In this document: one piece after another, positions 46,212-54,465 of the stretch
Numbering within the stretch: position 1 is the stretch's first letter
Layout of the letters: every line of letters begins with the position of its first letter
NCBI GenBank assembly: GCA_035518095.1
Contig: DATIXX010000032.1
Location: 25,295-89,294, forward strand
Length of the DNA: 64,000 nt
Reading direction: 5' to 3'
DNA from: Burkholderiales bacterium
Lineage (GTDB): Bacteria > Pseudomonadota > Gammaproteobacteria > Burkholderiales > JAHFRG01
The notes under the pieces: generated by a model
What the model saw: the letters and a program-made list of their open reading frames with translations, nothing else
Told to the model about the DNA's origin: nothing
Database searches by the model: none
Program-made: the position numbers and the translations under genes

Positions 46212-47203
46212 TGCGGACGCGGGAAGTGAAGGCCGTATCCGTTCGTGAAATCGAAAGAGCGGTCGTGATATTGCGCGGCGGCGGCTTGGTGGCATTCCCC
46301 ACGGAAACCGTGTACGGACTGGGCGCAGATGCCTTAAATCCTGCAGCGGTCAAAAAAATCTTTGCGGCAAAAGGCCGTCCGGAAAGCCATCCGGTTATCG
46401 TGCACCTTGCTGACGCTTCGCAGCTCGCGCGCTGGGCGCGCGGGATTCCCAAGGCAGCGCTGCGTTTGGCTGACGTATTTTGGCCGGGGCCGCTTACGCT
46501 GATTTTGCGCCGCGCGGAAAAGGTACCTGACGCTGTTACCGGCGGCCAGGATACTGTGGGTTTGCGTGTTCCCGCCCATCCCGTGGCGCACACCCTGCTG
46601 CAGGCATTTGGCAGCGGTATCGCCGCACCATCAGCCAACCGCTTTGGCCGCCTCAGTCCCACCACTGCCGACCATGTGCGTGGGGAGCTGGGGGAACGGG
46701 TGGATATGATATTGGATGGCGGTCCCTGCGCGCTTGGCCTGGAATCGACTATTGTGGATTTATCCGGCAGCCATCCCGCACTGCTGCGACCCGGGAAAAT
46801 TTCCGTTTCTGAACTTAAAAAAGTTTTGAAAACACCGTTGGTTTTGCCCGGACCGACTTCGCCGCGCGCGCCTGGAACAATGACGGTACACTATGCACCG
46901 CTTACGCCTTTACGACTGATTTCCGGCAAGGCATTGGCAGAAGCGGCTCACGAACTGGGCTCACTGGGCAAACGCGCAGCGATACTTACGTATCGTCATG
47001 CGCCGCTCGGCGGTGCGAATGTCACTTGGATTGCAGCGCCGGCACAAGCGACTGCCTACGCGCGCGCGCTATACTCCAATCTGCGCCGACTCGATCAGAA
47101 GCGGGTTGACGTGATACTAGTCGAAGAGGTACCGCCGGGAGAGGAATGGGACGCGGTGCGTGACCGTTTGGAGAAGGCTGCGTCACCCAAAGAAAGATCC
47201 TAG
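46211..47203 (+). CDS. L-threonylcarbamoyladenylate synthase (Sua5 type)
   Basis: A 330-residue enzyme that makes threonylcarbamoyl-AMP for t6A37 in tRNA. The catalytic YrdC domain occupies about residues 1-205, with GGLVAFPTETVYGLGADA and KIFAAKGRPESHP. The C-terminal Sua5 domain follows an extended linker containing PGTMTVHYAPLTPL. Having both domains makes it a Sua5 protein rather than the short TsaC. It is translationally coupled to purC, and its last bases overlap the opposing TSUP gene. Confidence 0.93.
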   Translation: MRTREVKAVSVREIERAVVILRGGGLVAFPTETVYGLGADALNPAAVKKIFAAKGRPESHPVIVHLADASQLARWARGIPKAALRLADVFWPGPLTLILRRAEKVPDAVTGGQDTVGLRVPAHPVAHTLLQAFGSGIAAPSANRFGRLSPTTADHVRGELGERVDMILDGGPCALGLESTIVDLSGSHPALLRPGKISVSELKKVLKTPLVLPGPTSPRAPGTMTVHYAPLTPLRLISGKALAEAAHELGSLGKRAAILTYRHAPLGGANVTWIAAPAQATAYARALYSNLRRLDQKRVDVILVEEVPPGEEWDAVRDRLEKAASPKERS

Positions 47204-47994
47204 AGCAACCCAAACAGCATTTTGGCTGCGATGATGTATAGAAAGGCGGCAAAAACTTTTCTAAGCCGAGCAACCGGCAGTCGGTGCGCTAGCTTGGCTC
47301 CAAACGGCGCAGTGAGCACGCCCGCCACCACCAACCACAGCAGCGCCGGCAGGTAAACAAAACCCAGGCTCAGCGGAGGCAGATTGTCCTGCGTCAATCC
47401 GGTGAAGATGTAGCCTACCGCGCCGGAGACTGCGATAGGAAATCCTATTGCCGAAGAAGTGCCGATGGCATCGTGTGTTTTTATGTTGCAGTAGAGCATG
47501 AATGGAATGGACAGAATCGCTCCACCGCCCCCAACCAAGCTGAAAGTGATGCCGATTATAATCCCAACAAAGAACGTGCCGAGCGCCCCCGGCATCTGTC
47601 GCGAAGGTTTGGGTTTGATCTCAAATAGAATCTGGGTGGCCGCGAAAAATACGAACAGTGCGAATAACAACGCCAATGCGGAACTCGAAAGCAGCGCGGC
47701 GAATCCTGATCCCAGAAGCGAGCCAAGCACGATGCCGGGGGTGATGCGGCGCACGATCGTCCAATTTACCGCTCCGTGCGCGTGATGGGCGCGAAAGCTG
47801 GACACAGAAGTGAAAATGATGCTCGCCAGCGAAGTGCCGAGCGCAAGATGCAGCAAATTAGTTTGCGGAAAATCCTGCGATTGGAAGAGAAAGACGAGTG
47901 ATGGAACAAAGATGAACCCACCGCCAACCCCCAGCAAACCTGCGAGGAAACCCGCTAAAGCGCCCACCGCAAGATAAGCGACCCACCATTCCAT
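47200..47994 (-). CDS. TSUP-family membrane permease (TauE/SafE type)
   Basis: A 264-residue membrane protein with about eight predicted helices. The N-terminal block GLLGVGGGFIFVPSL and the internal repeat FSLVGGGGAILSIPFML define the TSUP family. The substrate is likely an anion such as sulfite, but this cannot be decided. Its 3' end overlaps the sua5 stop region by 4 bp in a convergent arrangement. It is only distantly similar to the TSUP gene at 3456-4214, so the two are separate family members rather than a recent duplication. Confidence 0.85.
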   Translation of the reverse strand: MEWWVAYLAVGALAGFLAGLLGVGGGFIFVPSLVFLFQSQDFPQTNLLHLALGTSLASIIFTSVSSFRAHHAHGAVNWTIVRRITPGIVLGSLLGSGFAALLSSSALALLFALFVFFAATQILFEIKPKPSRQMPGALGTFFVGIIIGITFSLVGGGGAILSIPFMLYCNIKTHDAIGTSSAIGFPIAVSGAVGYIFTGLTQDNLPPLSLGFVYLPALLWLVVAGVLTAPFGAKLAHRLPVARLRKVFAAFLYIIAAKMLFGLL

Positions 47995-48034
47995 GGTCAG
48001 CCCTTTGCGTTAAGGCGAGCGTAGACCGACGCGC

Positions 48035-48496
48035 TCACTTTAGGAGAACGCGCGTAATGAATTGCCACTCTCTCGGATCAACCGGAGTAATCGAGAGGCG
48101 GTTGCCTTTTTGCAGAACGCGCATGTTCCTGAGCTCGTGGCGGCCGCGCAATTCCTTGAGGCTGATGAGCCGGGTTTTGCGCAGGAGCCTCACATCCACG
48201 TTGAACCAGCGCGGGTTGTGCGCAGTGGCCTTGGAATCGTAATACCCGCTCCTTCGGTCATATTGACTTGCATCCGGATAAGCGCGCTTGCAGATTTCGG
48301 CTATTCCTGCAATTCCAGGTATTTCGCAGTTTGAATGGTAAAAAAAAGCCTTGTCCCCTACTTGCATCTGGTCCCGCATGAAATTGCGCGCTTGATAATT
48401 GCGTACGCCAAACCACGCAGTTATTTTTCCCGGTGCCGAAGCCAGATCGTCCACGCTGAATTCGGAGGGTTCCGATTTCATAAGCCAGTAACGCAT
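48035..48496 (-). CDS. EVE-domain protein
   Basis: A 153-residue single-domain EVE (PUA-like) protein. It begins MRYWLMKSEPSEFSVDDL and has TAWFGVRNYQARNFMRD and the aromatic pocket segment KAFFYHSNCEIPG. EVE domains resemble YTH readers of modified bases in RNA or DNA; the bacterial target is not known for this group. It is downstream of the 6S RNA, separated from it by a strong terminator, and ends the zapB-zapA-ssrS-EVE series. Confidence 0.88.
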   Translation of the reverse strand: MRYWLMKSEPSEFSVDDLASAPGKITAWFGVRNYQARNFMRDQMQVGDKAFFYHSNCEIPGIAGIAEICKRAYPDASQYDRRSGYYDSKATAHNPRWFNVDVRLLRKTRLISLKELRGRHELRNMRVLQKGNRLSITPVDPREWQFITRVLLK

Positions 48497-48523
48497 GCGG
48501 CCTGGTCAAGTGCCACGGGGCAT

Positions 48524-48545
48524 AAAAAATGCGGCATAGCCGCAT
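48524..48545 (-). terminator. Rho-independent terminator after the 6S RNA
   Basis: On the minus strand a perfect 7-bp stem ATGCGGC / GCCGCAT with a three-base loop is followed directly by six T residues. The hairpin is at 48529-48545 and the T run at 48524-48529. It lies about 10-15 bp beyond the predicted 3' end of the 6S RNA and 28 bp before the EVE start. Confidence 0.85.
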
Positions 48546-48555
48546 CATGAGATAA

Positions 48556-48738
48556 AGCCCCCCGCAAATGCCGTCTAGGCCGATATTTTGAACCTGGGGT
48601 TCACGGTGGTTCGCTCACCGAGCGCATCAGGCAATTCCATGTCGGACTCGCACAACAGCACTCATCAGGCTCGCAACCCAGGCAAAAATATTGGTTCAAA
48701 AGAATCTCGCCCGGACAAACACCGCAGGGGACAACCCG
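48556..48738 (-). ncRNA. ssrS: 6S RNA
   Basis: A roughly 180-nt non-coding RNA that binds sigma70-RNA polymerase in stationary phase. The region has no convincing ORF. On the minus strand it starts near GTCCCCTGCGGTG, and its CCCCTGC (48730-48724) pairs perfectly with GCGGGGG (48565-48559) as a terminal closing stem. TTTTGAACC (48701-48693) pairs with GGTTCAAAA (48594-48586), giving a nine-bp stem on either side of a large internal domain. The location directly downstream of zapA is the classic ssrS location in proteobacteria. Exact ends are estimated. A strong terminator follows. Confidence 0.82.
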
Positions 48739-48770
48739 ATTGCAGACGGACTTGATTGAACGGTCGCGCT

Positions 48771-49070
48771 TTACTTATCCAACATCGCTTTATCAAGCGT
48801 TGCCTGCATGCTGGCCATTCTACGCTTAAATTCCGCGATGTCAAAACCATCGGCGACGCACGTCGAGAAAAGTTCATAGGTAATGTTCAGCGCAGCCATA
48901 ATGGCGATGCGCTCAAGTCCGACTACTTTTCCCTGGTCGTGGATTTCGCGCATTTTTTTATCCAGGTAGGCCACAGCCTGCAGCAATTGTTTTTGTTCGT
49001 TCTGTGCGCAAGCGACGCGGAACTTGCGCCCCATGATGCTGATATCCAGCCCTTTGCCGGCAGCGCTCAT
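48771..49070 (-). CDS. zapA: Cell division protein ZapA
   Basis: A 99-residue protein that cross-links FtsZ filaments. The N-terminal globular part has LDISIMGRKFRVACAQNEQ, and the C-terminal part forms the coiled coil. GLERIAIMAALNITYEL is the family helix. The start overlaps the end of the zapB-like gene by 4 bp. It is upstream of the 6S RNA, as in other proteobacteria. Confidence 0.93.
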   Translation of the reverse strand: MSAAGKGLDISIMGRKFRVACAQNEQKQLLQAVAYLDKKMREIHDQGKVVGLERIAIMAALNITYELFSTCVADGFDIAEFKRRMASMQATLDKAMLDK

Positions 49071-49267
49071 TTCTCGTATTCCGGAATGTGCCTTAACAGG
49101 GCCTCAAGACGTTTTTTTGCGCTCTCTATTTTTATTTCAAGCTGCTTATTTTCACTGAGCGAAGTGGCAAGTTCCTGACGCAATTGATGGTTATGGGCGC
49201 GCAGGTGCTGGCAGGCCTGCACGAACTGGCTGATTTTCTCTTCGAGTGCTTTGAGTTCCGCTTCCAT
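49067..49267 (-). CDS. ZapB-like coiled-coil protein
   Basis: A 66-residue protein from the ATG at 49267, almost wholly alpha-helical with heptad patterns (LKALEEKISQFVQACQHL), which matches the small coiled-coil family encoded beside zapA (formerly TIGR02449). An in-frame TTG at 49303 would give 78 residues, but that codon is part of the predicted promoter, so the ATG at 49267 is preferred. Transcription would then begin at or next to the start codon. It is translationally coupled to zapA. Confidence 0.8.
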   Translation of the reverse strand: MEAELKALEEKISQFVQACQHLRAHNHQLRQELATSLSENKQLEIKIESAKKRLEALLRHIPEYEK

Positions 49268-49273
49268 AAGCAC

Positions 49274-49303
49274 ACTATAGTTTTGAAAATCCTGAAAAGT
49301 CAA
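49274..49303 (-). promoter_or_regulatory. Predicted promoter of zapB-zapA-ssrS
   Basis: On the minus strand TTGACT (49298-49303) and TATAGT (49274-49279) are separated by 18 bp. The predicted transcription start, about 7 bp after the -10 box, falls on the ATG at 49267. The resulting messenger would be leaderless. Confidence 0.6.
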
Positions 49304-49422
49304 CTGTTAACGTTATTTATTGAATGTGTTTTGATACCAGTTCCCGAACTGTTTGCGGCGCTCCGAGTTCACGCTTATCCAACCCTTAATCCAGGCCAAA
49401 AATCGCGTAAGTGGGTAATTAC

Positions 49423-49451
49423 TTGAGCTTACCAGGCGGTTCTTGTATAAA
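49423..49451 (+). promoter_or_regulatory. Predicted promoter of the btuB riboswitch transcript
   Basis: TTGAGC (49423-49428) and TATAAA (49446-49451) are separated by 17 bp, about 70 bp upstream of the cobalamin aptamer. The rest of the gap 49304-49422 shows nothing that I can name. Confidence 0.55.
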
Positions 49452-49520
49452 CTATGAACCATGACGCAGCTTGCCGTGCTTATTCCGGCAAACTTGCGGC
49501 TTGAAGCAGAAGTCCGTTTG

Positions 49521-49696
49521 CAGGTGCTCGTGCTGATTTCATTGGCTCGGGTTAAACGGGAAACAGGTGCGCATTATTTTGCAAAACCTGTGCTGCCCCC
49601 GCAACGGTAAGCGATGCTGGCGTATTAATAAGCCACTGTGAGGACTCCTCATGGGAAGGCGATACGTCTAATCTCGCGAGCCCGGATACCGGCCTG
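49521..49696 (+). promoter_or_regulatory. Cobalamin riboswitch
   Basis: The aptamer has its conserved elements in order: CAGGTGCTCG at the start, GGTTAAACGGGAA, then GCTGCCCCCGCAACGGTAAG, then AGCCACTG, ATGGGAAGGCG, and the B12 box GAGCCCGGATACCGGCC. The spacing is normal. It lies 127 bp before the start of a BtuB-type receptor gene and should repress it when adenosylcobalamin is bound. Confidence is very high because the B12 box and the CCCCCGCAACGGTAAG block are nearly invariant. Confidence 0.97.
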
Positions 49697-49736
49697 GAAA
49701 CGCGGTTTGGAAATCCCGCGGGAGGCGGTATCCGGG
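49681..49736 (+). repeat. Inverted repeat pairing the B12 box with downstream leader
   Basis: The 3' arm of the aptamer CCCGGATACCG (49681-49691) is exactly complementary to CGGTATCCGGG (49726-49736). A smaller hairpin (CGCGG 49701-49705 with CCGCG 49716-49720) is nested inside. This makes a structure that competes with the ligand-bound aptamer and is probably the switching part of the riboswitch. No T run follows, so it is not itself a terminator. Confidence 0.75.
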
Positions 49737-49822
49737 TCCCACCCTGATGTCTCAAGCAGTACCTCCCCGTGTATTTCCTTTTGTGCCTGCGGCGGGCGCG
49801 CGCCACTTTTGGAAAGCTACAT

Positions 49823-51676
49823 GTGAAATATCTTCACAAGCTTGGCTTGCTGATTCTGGTATTAGGAAATTCCGCATACGCGGACGATAACTTGTCAGTG
49901 GTAACGGAAAATGTCGTGGTGACTGCCGCGCGGATTCCACAGAAAGCGTCGCAGTCCTTGCAGCCAGTAACCGTGATTACGGCCCAGGATATCGCTGAAA
50001 GCGGGCAGCAGACGTTGGTTGAAGTACTGCAATCGCGCGCCGGCTTGGAAATCACCAGCAACGGCGGGTTTGGACAGCCCTCCGGCGTGTTCATCCGCGG
50101 TGCCAACAGCAATCAGACCCTGGTCTTAATCGACGGATTGCGGGTCGATTCGGCGACAACCGGCGCCACCGCGCTGGAAAATATTCCGCTCAACCAAATC
50201 GAACGTATAGAAATCGTGCCGGGGCCGTTGAGCAGCTTGTATGGCTCCGAAGCGATGGGCGGCGTAATACAAATTTTTACTAAAAGCGCCGAGAATGCTC
50301 CAAGCCTAAATGCATCGGTGGGTTACGGGAGTTTCGACACTCGGTCAGCGAGCGGCGGAGTGAACAGCAGGATCAAGGATACCGACTTTAGCCTGAATGC
50401 GGGCTATTTTATCACCCAGGGTTTCGACGCGACCAAGGCGACGATCGACGCGCCCGGTACCCCCCCTGCCTTTCAAATTCATAATCCGGACCTCGACGGC
50501 TACCATAATTCGAACTATTCGCTGAAGCTTGCGCAGCATTTAACTGCGGGTGACGAAATCGGGGCGACCGCATTTCAAAGTTTTGGAAATACGCGGTTTG
50601 ACTCGGGGCCGCTTACCGATGATATCAACCGGCAGACTCTCAGCGCGTTTTCCGTGTACAGCAGCAACCAGTTCACTGCGCTGTGGCGTAGCCTGCTGCG
50701 CTTCGGTCTGGGACGCGACAATCAGCAGATTAGCGGCGCATTCCCGGGCTATTTTCGTACCACTCAGCCCCAATTTACCTGGCAGAATGATATCAAGCTC
50801 GGCGCAGGATCGCTGCTCGCCGGTTTCGAATATCTCAACCAGCAGCTGGCGAGCGATACGCCTTACAGCGGTACTCACCGCGATGTCCGCTCCGTATTTG
50901 GCGGCTATGTCGGAGAGTTTGGGCCGCACAGCGTGCAACTTAATGCGCGCAACGACGACAACAGTCAGTTCGGCGACCAGACGACCGGCTCAATAGGTTA
51001 TGGCTACCGCTTGAATTCCTACTTGAGGCTCAGGGCGAGCGGCGGCAACGCGTTCAAGGCACCGACGTTCAATGATCTTTATTTTCCCGGCTTCAGCAAT
51101 CCCAACTTGCAGCCCGAGCGTTCGCGCAGCTATGAAGCGGGCGTGGATGTGGACATCGGCCCCCACCATTTAAGCCTTACTTATTTCGATAACCGCATTA
51201 CCGATTTGATCACGCTGGTGTTTAATCCGAATACATTTACTTTCACGCCGGAAAACGTGGACGAAGCGCGCATCAACGGCGGCGAGATTTCTTATCAGGG
51301 CAGTTACGCCGGATTTTCAAGCAGCGCACATTTCACGGTGCAAGACCCGGTCAATACAGCAACCGGGGATCTCCTGCAGCGTCGAGCTACGCATTTTGGA
51401 AGTCTTTCTGTCAGCAAAAGCCTGAGTCGGCTTCAGCTCAGCGTGGAAATGTTCGCGAGCGGCGCGCGCTACGATTCGCCGAATGAAGACCCGGCAACGC
51501 GCTTGCACGGCTACGCCCTTTACAATTTAACCGCAAATTACGCTTTTGCGCGCGGCTGGTCAGCAAACTTGCGCTGGAACAACATTTTTAGCCGCAGCTA
51601 CGAGCTGGTGCAAAATTACAATACTCCGGGCAGCAATGTATTTTTTACTGTGAGCTATCAGCTGCCCCAAAAATAA
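49823..51676 (+). CDS. btuB: TonB-dependent vitamin B12 receptor (BtuB type)
   Basis: A 617-residue outer-membrane receptor. The GTG at 49823 gives a good signal peptide (KYLHKLGLLILVLGNSAYA) and lies 8 bp after GGAAAG. A TonB box-like ENVVVTAARIP follows. The plug domain has GVFIRGANSNQTLVLIDGLR and GPLSSLYGSEAMGGVI. The barrel ends with the aromatic terminus YQLPQK. The cobalamin riboswitch fixes the likely substrate as a corrinoid. Btu inner-membrane transporter genes are not next to it. It probably serves B12 scavenging, for enzymes such as B12-dependent methionine synthase elsewhere. Confidence 0.93.
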   Translation: MKYLHKLGLLILVLGNSAYADDNLSVVTENVVVTAARIPQKASQSLQPVTVITAQDIAESGQQTLVEVLQSRAGLEITSNGGFGQPSGVFIRGANSNQTLVLIDGLRVDSATTGATALENIPLNQIERIEIVPGPLSSLYGSEAMGGVIQIFTKSAENAPSLNASVGYGSFDTRSASGGVNSRIKDTDFSLNAGYFITQGFDATKATIDAPGTPPAFQIHNPDLDGYHNSNYSLKLAQHLTAGDEIGATAFQSFGNTRFDSGPLTDDINRQTLSAFSVYSSNQFTALWRSLLRFGLGRDNQQISGAFPGYFRTTQPQFTWQNDIKLGAGSLLAGFEYLNQQLASDTPYSGTHRDVRSVFGGYVGEFGPHSVQLNARNDDNSQFGDQTTGSIGYGYRLNSYLRLRASGGNAFKAPTFNDLYFPGFSNPNLQPERSRSYEAGVDVDIGPHHLSLTYFDNRITDLITLVFNPNTFTFTPENVDEARINGGEISYQGSYAGFSSSAHFTVQDPVNTATGDLLQRRATHFGSLSVSKSLSRLQLSVEMFASGARYDSPNEDPATRLHGYALYNLTANYAFARGWSANLRWNNIFSRSYELVQNYNTPGSNVFFTVSYQLPQK

Positions 51677-51787
51677 TCAACCATAATGCAAACGAAACCG
51701 ACCTGTTGTTCCAGAATTACCGCGGCGTTGCACACTTAAGAAGCCTGCCGCTTTTTATTTTCGGGGAAACTCTGCTATTGTTCGCGC

Positions 51788-53527
51788 ATGACCAACATGA
51801 CGAGCGGCCAGCTGTATCTACGCCTGTTGCGCTATGTCGCTCGCTACTGGCGCACATTTCTGGTTTCCATATTAGGCATGGTGCTCGTTGCCATCACCCA
51901 GGCAGCGGTACCGATTCTTTTGAAGCCGATGCTGGATGGGAGTTTCGTTAACAAGGATCCGACCTGGATCCGCATAATTCCGATTTTAATCGTGTTGCTG
52001 ATGCTGGTGCATGGCATCGCCACATTCGTTTCCGGCTACGGCATAAATTGGGTGGGAAACAAAGTTGTTCTGGATTTGCGCGAAGCGATGTTCCGCAAGC
52101 TGGTGCAGCTTCCCACCATGTATTATGAAAACCAAATTAGCGGTAATTTAATTTCCAAGTTTATCTTCGATGTCGCGCAGGTAACCTTCGCGGCTACCAG
52201 CGTGGTGACCGTTGTCATCAAGGACGGCTTGAGCATTCTCGGGCTGTTGGGATGGATGGTCTACCTTAACTGGAAGCTGACCGCGATCACATTGATCATG
52301 GGTCCCCCGATCATGGTCATCATACGCGTCATCAGCAAGCGCCTGCGCAGCATGAGTCGCGAAGTTCAGCAGGCCATGGGTGAGGTCACACAGGTCCTGC
52401 AGGAAGGCATCGACGGACACAAAGTGGTCAAGATTTTTGGCGGACAGAACTACGAATCGGGCCGCTTCAATGACCGTGCCAATCGCGTGCGGCGCTTCGA
52501 GATGAAGCACGCTGCCGCTGCCGCTGCCAGTTGGCCGTTTGTGCAGCTCATCGCAGCGCTGGCGCTGGCATTGATTGTGTATTGGGCCACCTTGCAATCG
52601 GCGGCAGATGAAACCACGGTGGGCGGATTCGTTTCCTTTATCATTTCGATGCTGATGCTAATAGCGCCGCTCAAACGGCTCACGGAAGTCAATGCTTATC
52701 TGCAGCGCGGCTTGGCGGCTGCAGAATCTGTATTTGGGTTGCTGGAACAGCAAGGAGAGCCCGATGAAGGCAGCATAGTCCTGGCGCGACCGCGCGGCGA
52801 GATACGGTTTGAGAATGTGAGTTTTACCTATGGTGATCCTGAGCGCCTGGCACTCAAAGACGTTACGCTTAGCATTCAGCCGGGAGAGACGCTTGCCCTG
52901 GTAGGCGCCTCGGGCGGGGGCAAGACCACGTTCGTCAATCTGGTGCCGCGTTTTTATCACCCTACGCGTGGCAGAATTCTGCTCGATGGCCACGATCTGG
53001 AGACGCTCAAGCTATCCAGCTTGCGCGACAACATTGCTCTGGTAAGCCAGGATGTGATGCTGTTCAATGACTCCGTGGGAGCCAACATTGCGTACGGTGT
53101 GATGGGAACCGCCACTCAGGCGGATATTGTCAACGCGGCCACGGCGGCCCACGCGATGGAATTTATCAGCGAATTAGCGGAGGGGTTGAACACCTTGGTG
53201 GGGGAGAACGGTGTCAAGCTGTCAGCGGGACAGCGCCAGCGTTTGGCAATTGCGCGGGCGCTGCTTAAAAATGCCCCGGTGCTGATTCTCGATGAAGCAA
53301 CCTCGGCACTGGATTCCGAATCGGAGCGGCATGTCCAGGCGGCACTTGACGTGCTGATGAGGGGACGCACTACAATTGTAATTGCGCATCGGCTGTCGAC
53401 TGTGGAAAAGGCCAACCGCATCGTGGTGCTGGAAAAGGGAAGCATCGCCGAAATCGGCAATCATCAAGAATTGCTGGGGCGCCGCGGCGCTTATGCCAAG
53501 TTTTACGATATTCAGTTCGCCAGATAA
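51788..53527 (+). CDS. msbA: Lipid A export ABC transporter MsbA
   Basis: A 579-residue half-transporter that flips core-lipid A across the inner membrane. The N-terminal six-helix domain (about 1-310) is followed by the ATPase with Walker A VGASGGGKTTFVN, signature KLSAGQRQRLAIARALL and Walker B LILDEATSALDSESE. The DGHDLETLKLSSLRDNIALV segment is typical of MsbA rather than of drug exporters. It opens a run of envelope-glycan genes: the next gene starts 14 bp after it. Confidence 0.92.
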   Translation: MTNMTSGQLYLRLLRYVARYWRTFLVSILGMVLVAITQAAVPILLKPMLDGSFVNKDPTWIRIIPILIVLLMLVHGIATFVSGYGINWVGNKVVLDLREAMFRKLVQLPTMYYENQISGNLISKFIFDVAQVTFAATSVVTVVIKDGLSILGLLGWMVYLNWKLTAITLIMGPPIMVIIRVISKRLRSMSREVQQAMGEVTQVLQEGIDGHKVVKIFGGQNYESGRFNDRANRVRRFEMKHAAAAAASWPFVQLIAALALALIVYWATLQSAADETTVGGFVSFIISMLMLIAPLKRLTEVNAYLQRGLAAAESVFGLLEQQGEPDEGSIVLARPRGEIRFENVSFTYGDPERLALKDVTLSIQPGETLALVGASGGGKTTFVNLVPRFYHPTRGRILLDGHDLETLKLSSLRDNIALVSQDVMLFNDSVGANIAYGVMGTATQADIVNAATAAHAMEFISELAEGLNTLVGENGVKLSAGQRQRLAIARALLKNAPVLILDEATSALDSESERHVQAALDVLMRGRTTIVIAHRLSTVEKANRIVVLEKGSIAEIGNHQELLGRRGAYAKFYDIQFAR

Positions 53528-53541
53528 TCCAGTTTCCGACT

Positions 53542-54465
53542 ATGGCCCACATTTCGGTCGTGACTCCGGTTTATAAGGCGGAAGCCTGCCTTGAGACGCT
53601 CTATCAACGCCTGGTTGCGGTTCTCGCACCCATCACCCAGAACTTCGAAATCATCATGGTGGAAGACTGTGGCGGCGACCGCTCGTGGCAGATTATCCAG
53701 GAGCTGTCGCGCCGGGATTCTCGGGTCAAGGGCATCCAGTTCAGCCGCAATTTCGGGCAGCACTATGGCATAACCGCCGGCCTCGACCACTGCGACGGCG
53801 ACTGGGTGGTTGTTATGGATTGTGACTTGCAGGATCGGCCGGAAGAAATACCGCGTCTCTACGCAAAGGCGCAGGAAGGTTACGAGGTCGTTATCGCCCG
53901 CGGCGGTGTACGGAGCGACCATTTGCCGAAGCGCTTAACTTCGTGGGTGTTCTACAAAGTGTTTAGCTACCTGACGGACACCGAATACGATGGCCAAACC
54001 GGAAACTTCCGCATCCTGTCGCGCAAGGTGGTCATGAATTTCCGATTAATGCGCGAGCAACTGCGGTTTTTTGGCGGGCTCATCAATTGGATGGGCTATC
54101 CCGCCGCAACCATTGATGTCGAGCACGGGACGCGATATGAAGGACAATCCACCTACACCTACAGAAAGCTGTGGAAGCTCGCTGCGGACACCATCGTCGC
54201 TTATTCTGACAAGCCGTTACGGCTCGCAGTCCGCTTCGGCTTCGTTATGTCCGTGCTGGCATTTTCCTACGGCATGTACATAGTAGTGCTTAAGCTCGCT
54301 TACGGATCGGCGGTGATGGGTTGGCCGAGCTTGATTGTGTCGATCTATTTCATCGGCGGAATCATTATCAGCCTACTCGGCATTATCGGCATCTACCTTG
54401 GCAAAACGTTAGACGAGGCGAGGAAGAGGCCGCTGTACGTCATTCGAAACACGACCAATGTCTGA
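53542..54465 (+). CDS. Polyprenyl-phosphate glycosyltransferase, ArnC/DPM1-like (GT2)
   Basis: A 307-residue inverting GT2 enzyme. The N-terminal GT-A domain has SVVTPVYKAEACLETLYQRL, the DXD-like MDCDLQDRPEEIPRL, and GNFRILSRKVVMNF. Two C-terminal membrane helices follow (about 230-255 and 265-290). This architecture belongs to enzymes that load a sugar from a nucleotide sugar onto undecaprenyl or dolichyl phosphate, such as ArnC, GtrB and DPMS. The exact donor sugar cannot be read. It starts 14 bp after msbA and overlaps the next gene by 8 bp. Confidence 0.88.
   Translation: MAHISVVTPVYKAEACLETLYQRLVAVLAPITQNFEIIMVEDCGGDRSWQIIQELSRRDSRVKGIQFSRNFGQHYGITAGLDHCDGDWVVVMDCDLQDRPEEIPRLYAKAQEGYEVVIARGGVRSDHLPKRLTSWVFYKVFSYLTDTEYDGQTGNFRILSRKVVMNFRLMREQLRFFGGLINWMGYPAATIDVEHGTRYEGQSTYTYRKLWKLAADTIVAYSDKPLRLAVRFGFVMSVLAFSYGMYIVVLKLAYGSAVMGWPSLIVSIYFIGGIIISLLGIIGIYLGKTLDEARKRPLYVIRNTTNV

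Noticed and set aside
49780..49812. GC-rich GGCGGGCGCGCGCC followed by ACTTTT before btuB as an intrinsic terminator of the riboswitch
   Set aside because: The stem is four to five bp and the T run has only four bases; the strong 11-bp pairing upstream is a better candidate for the switching element, without proof for either.
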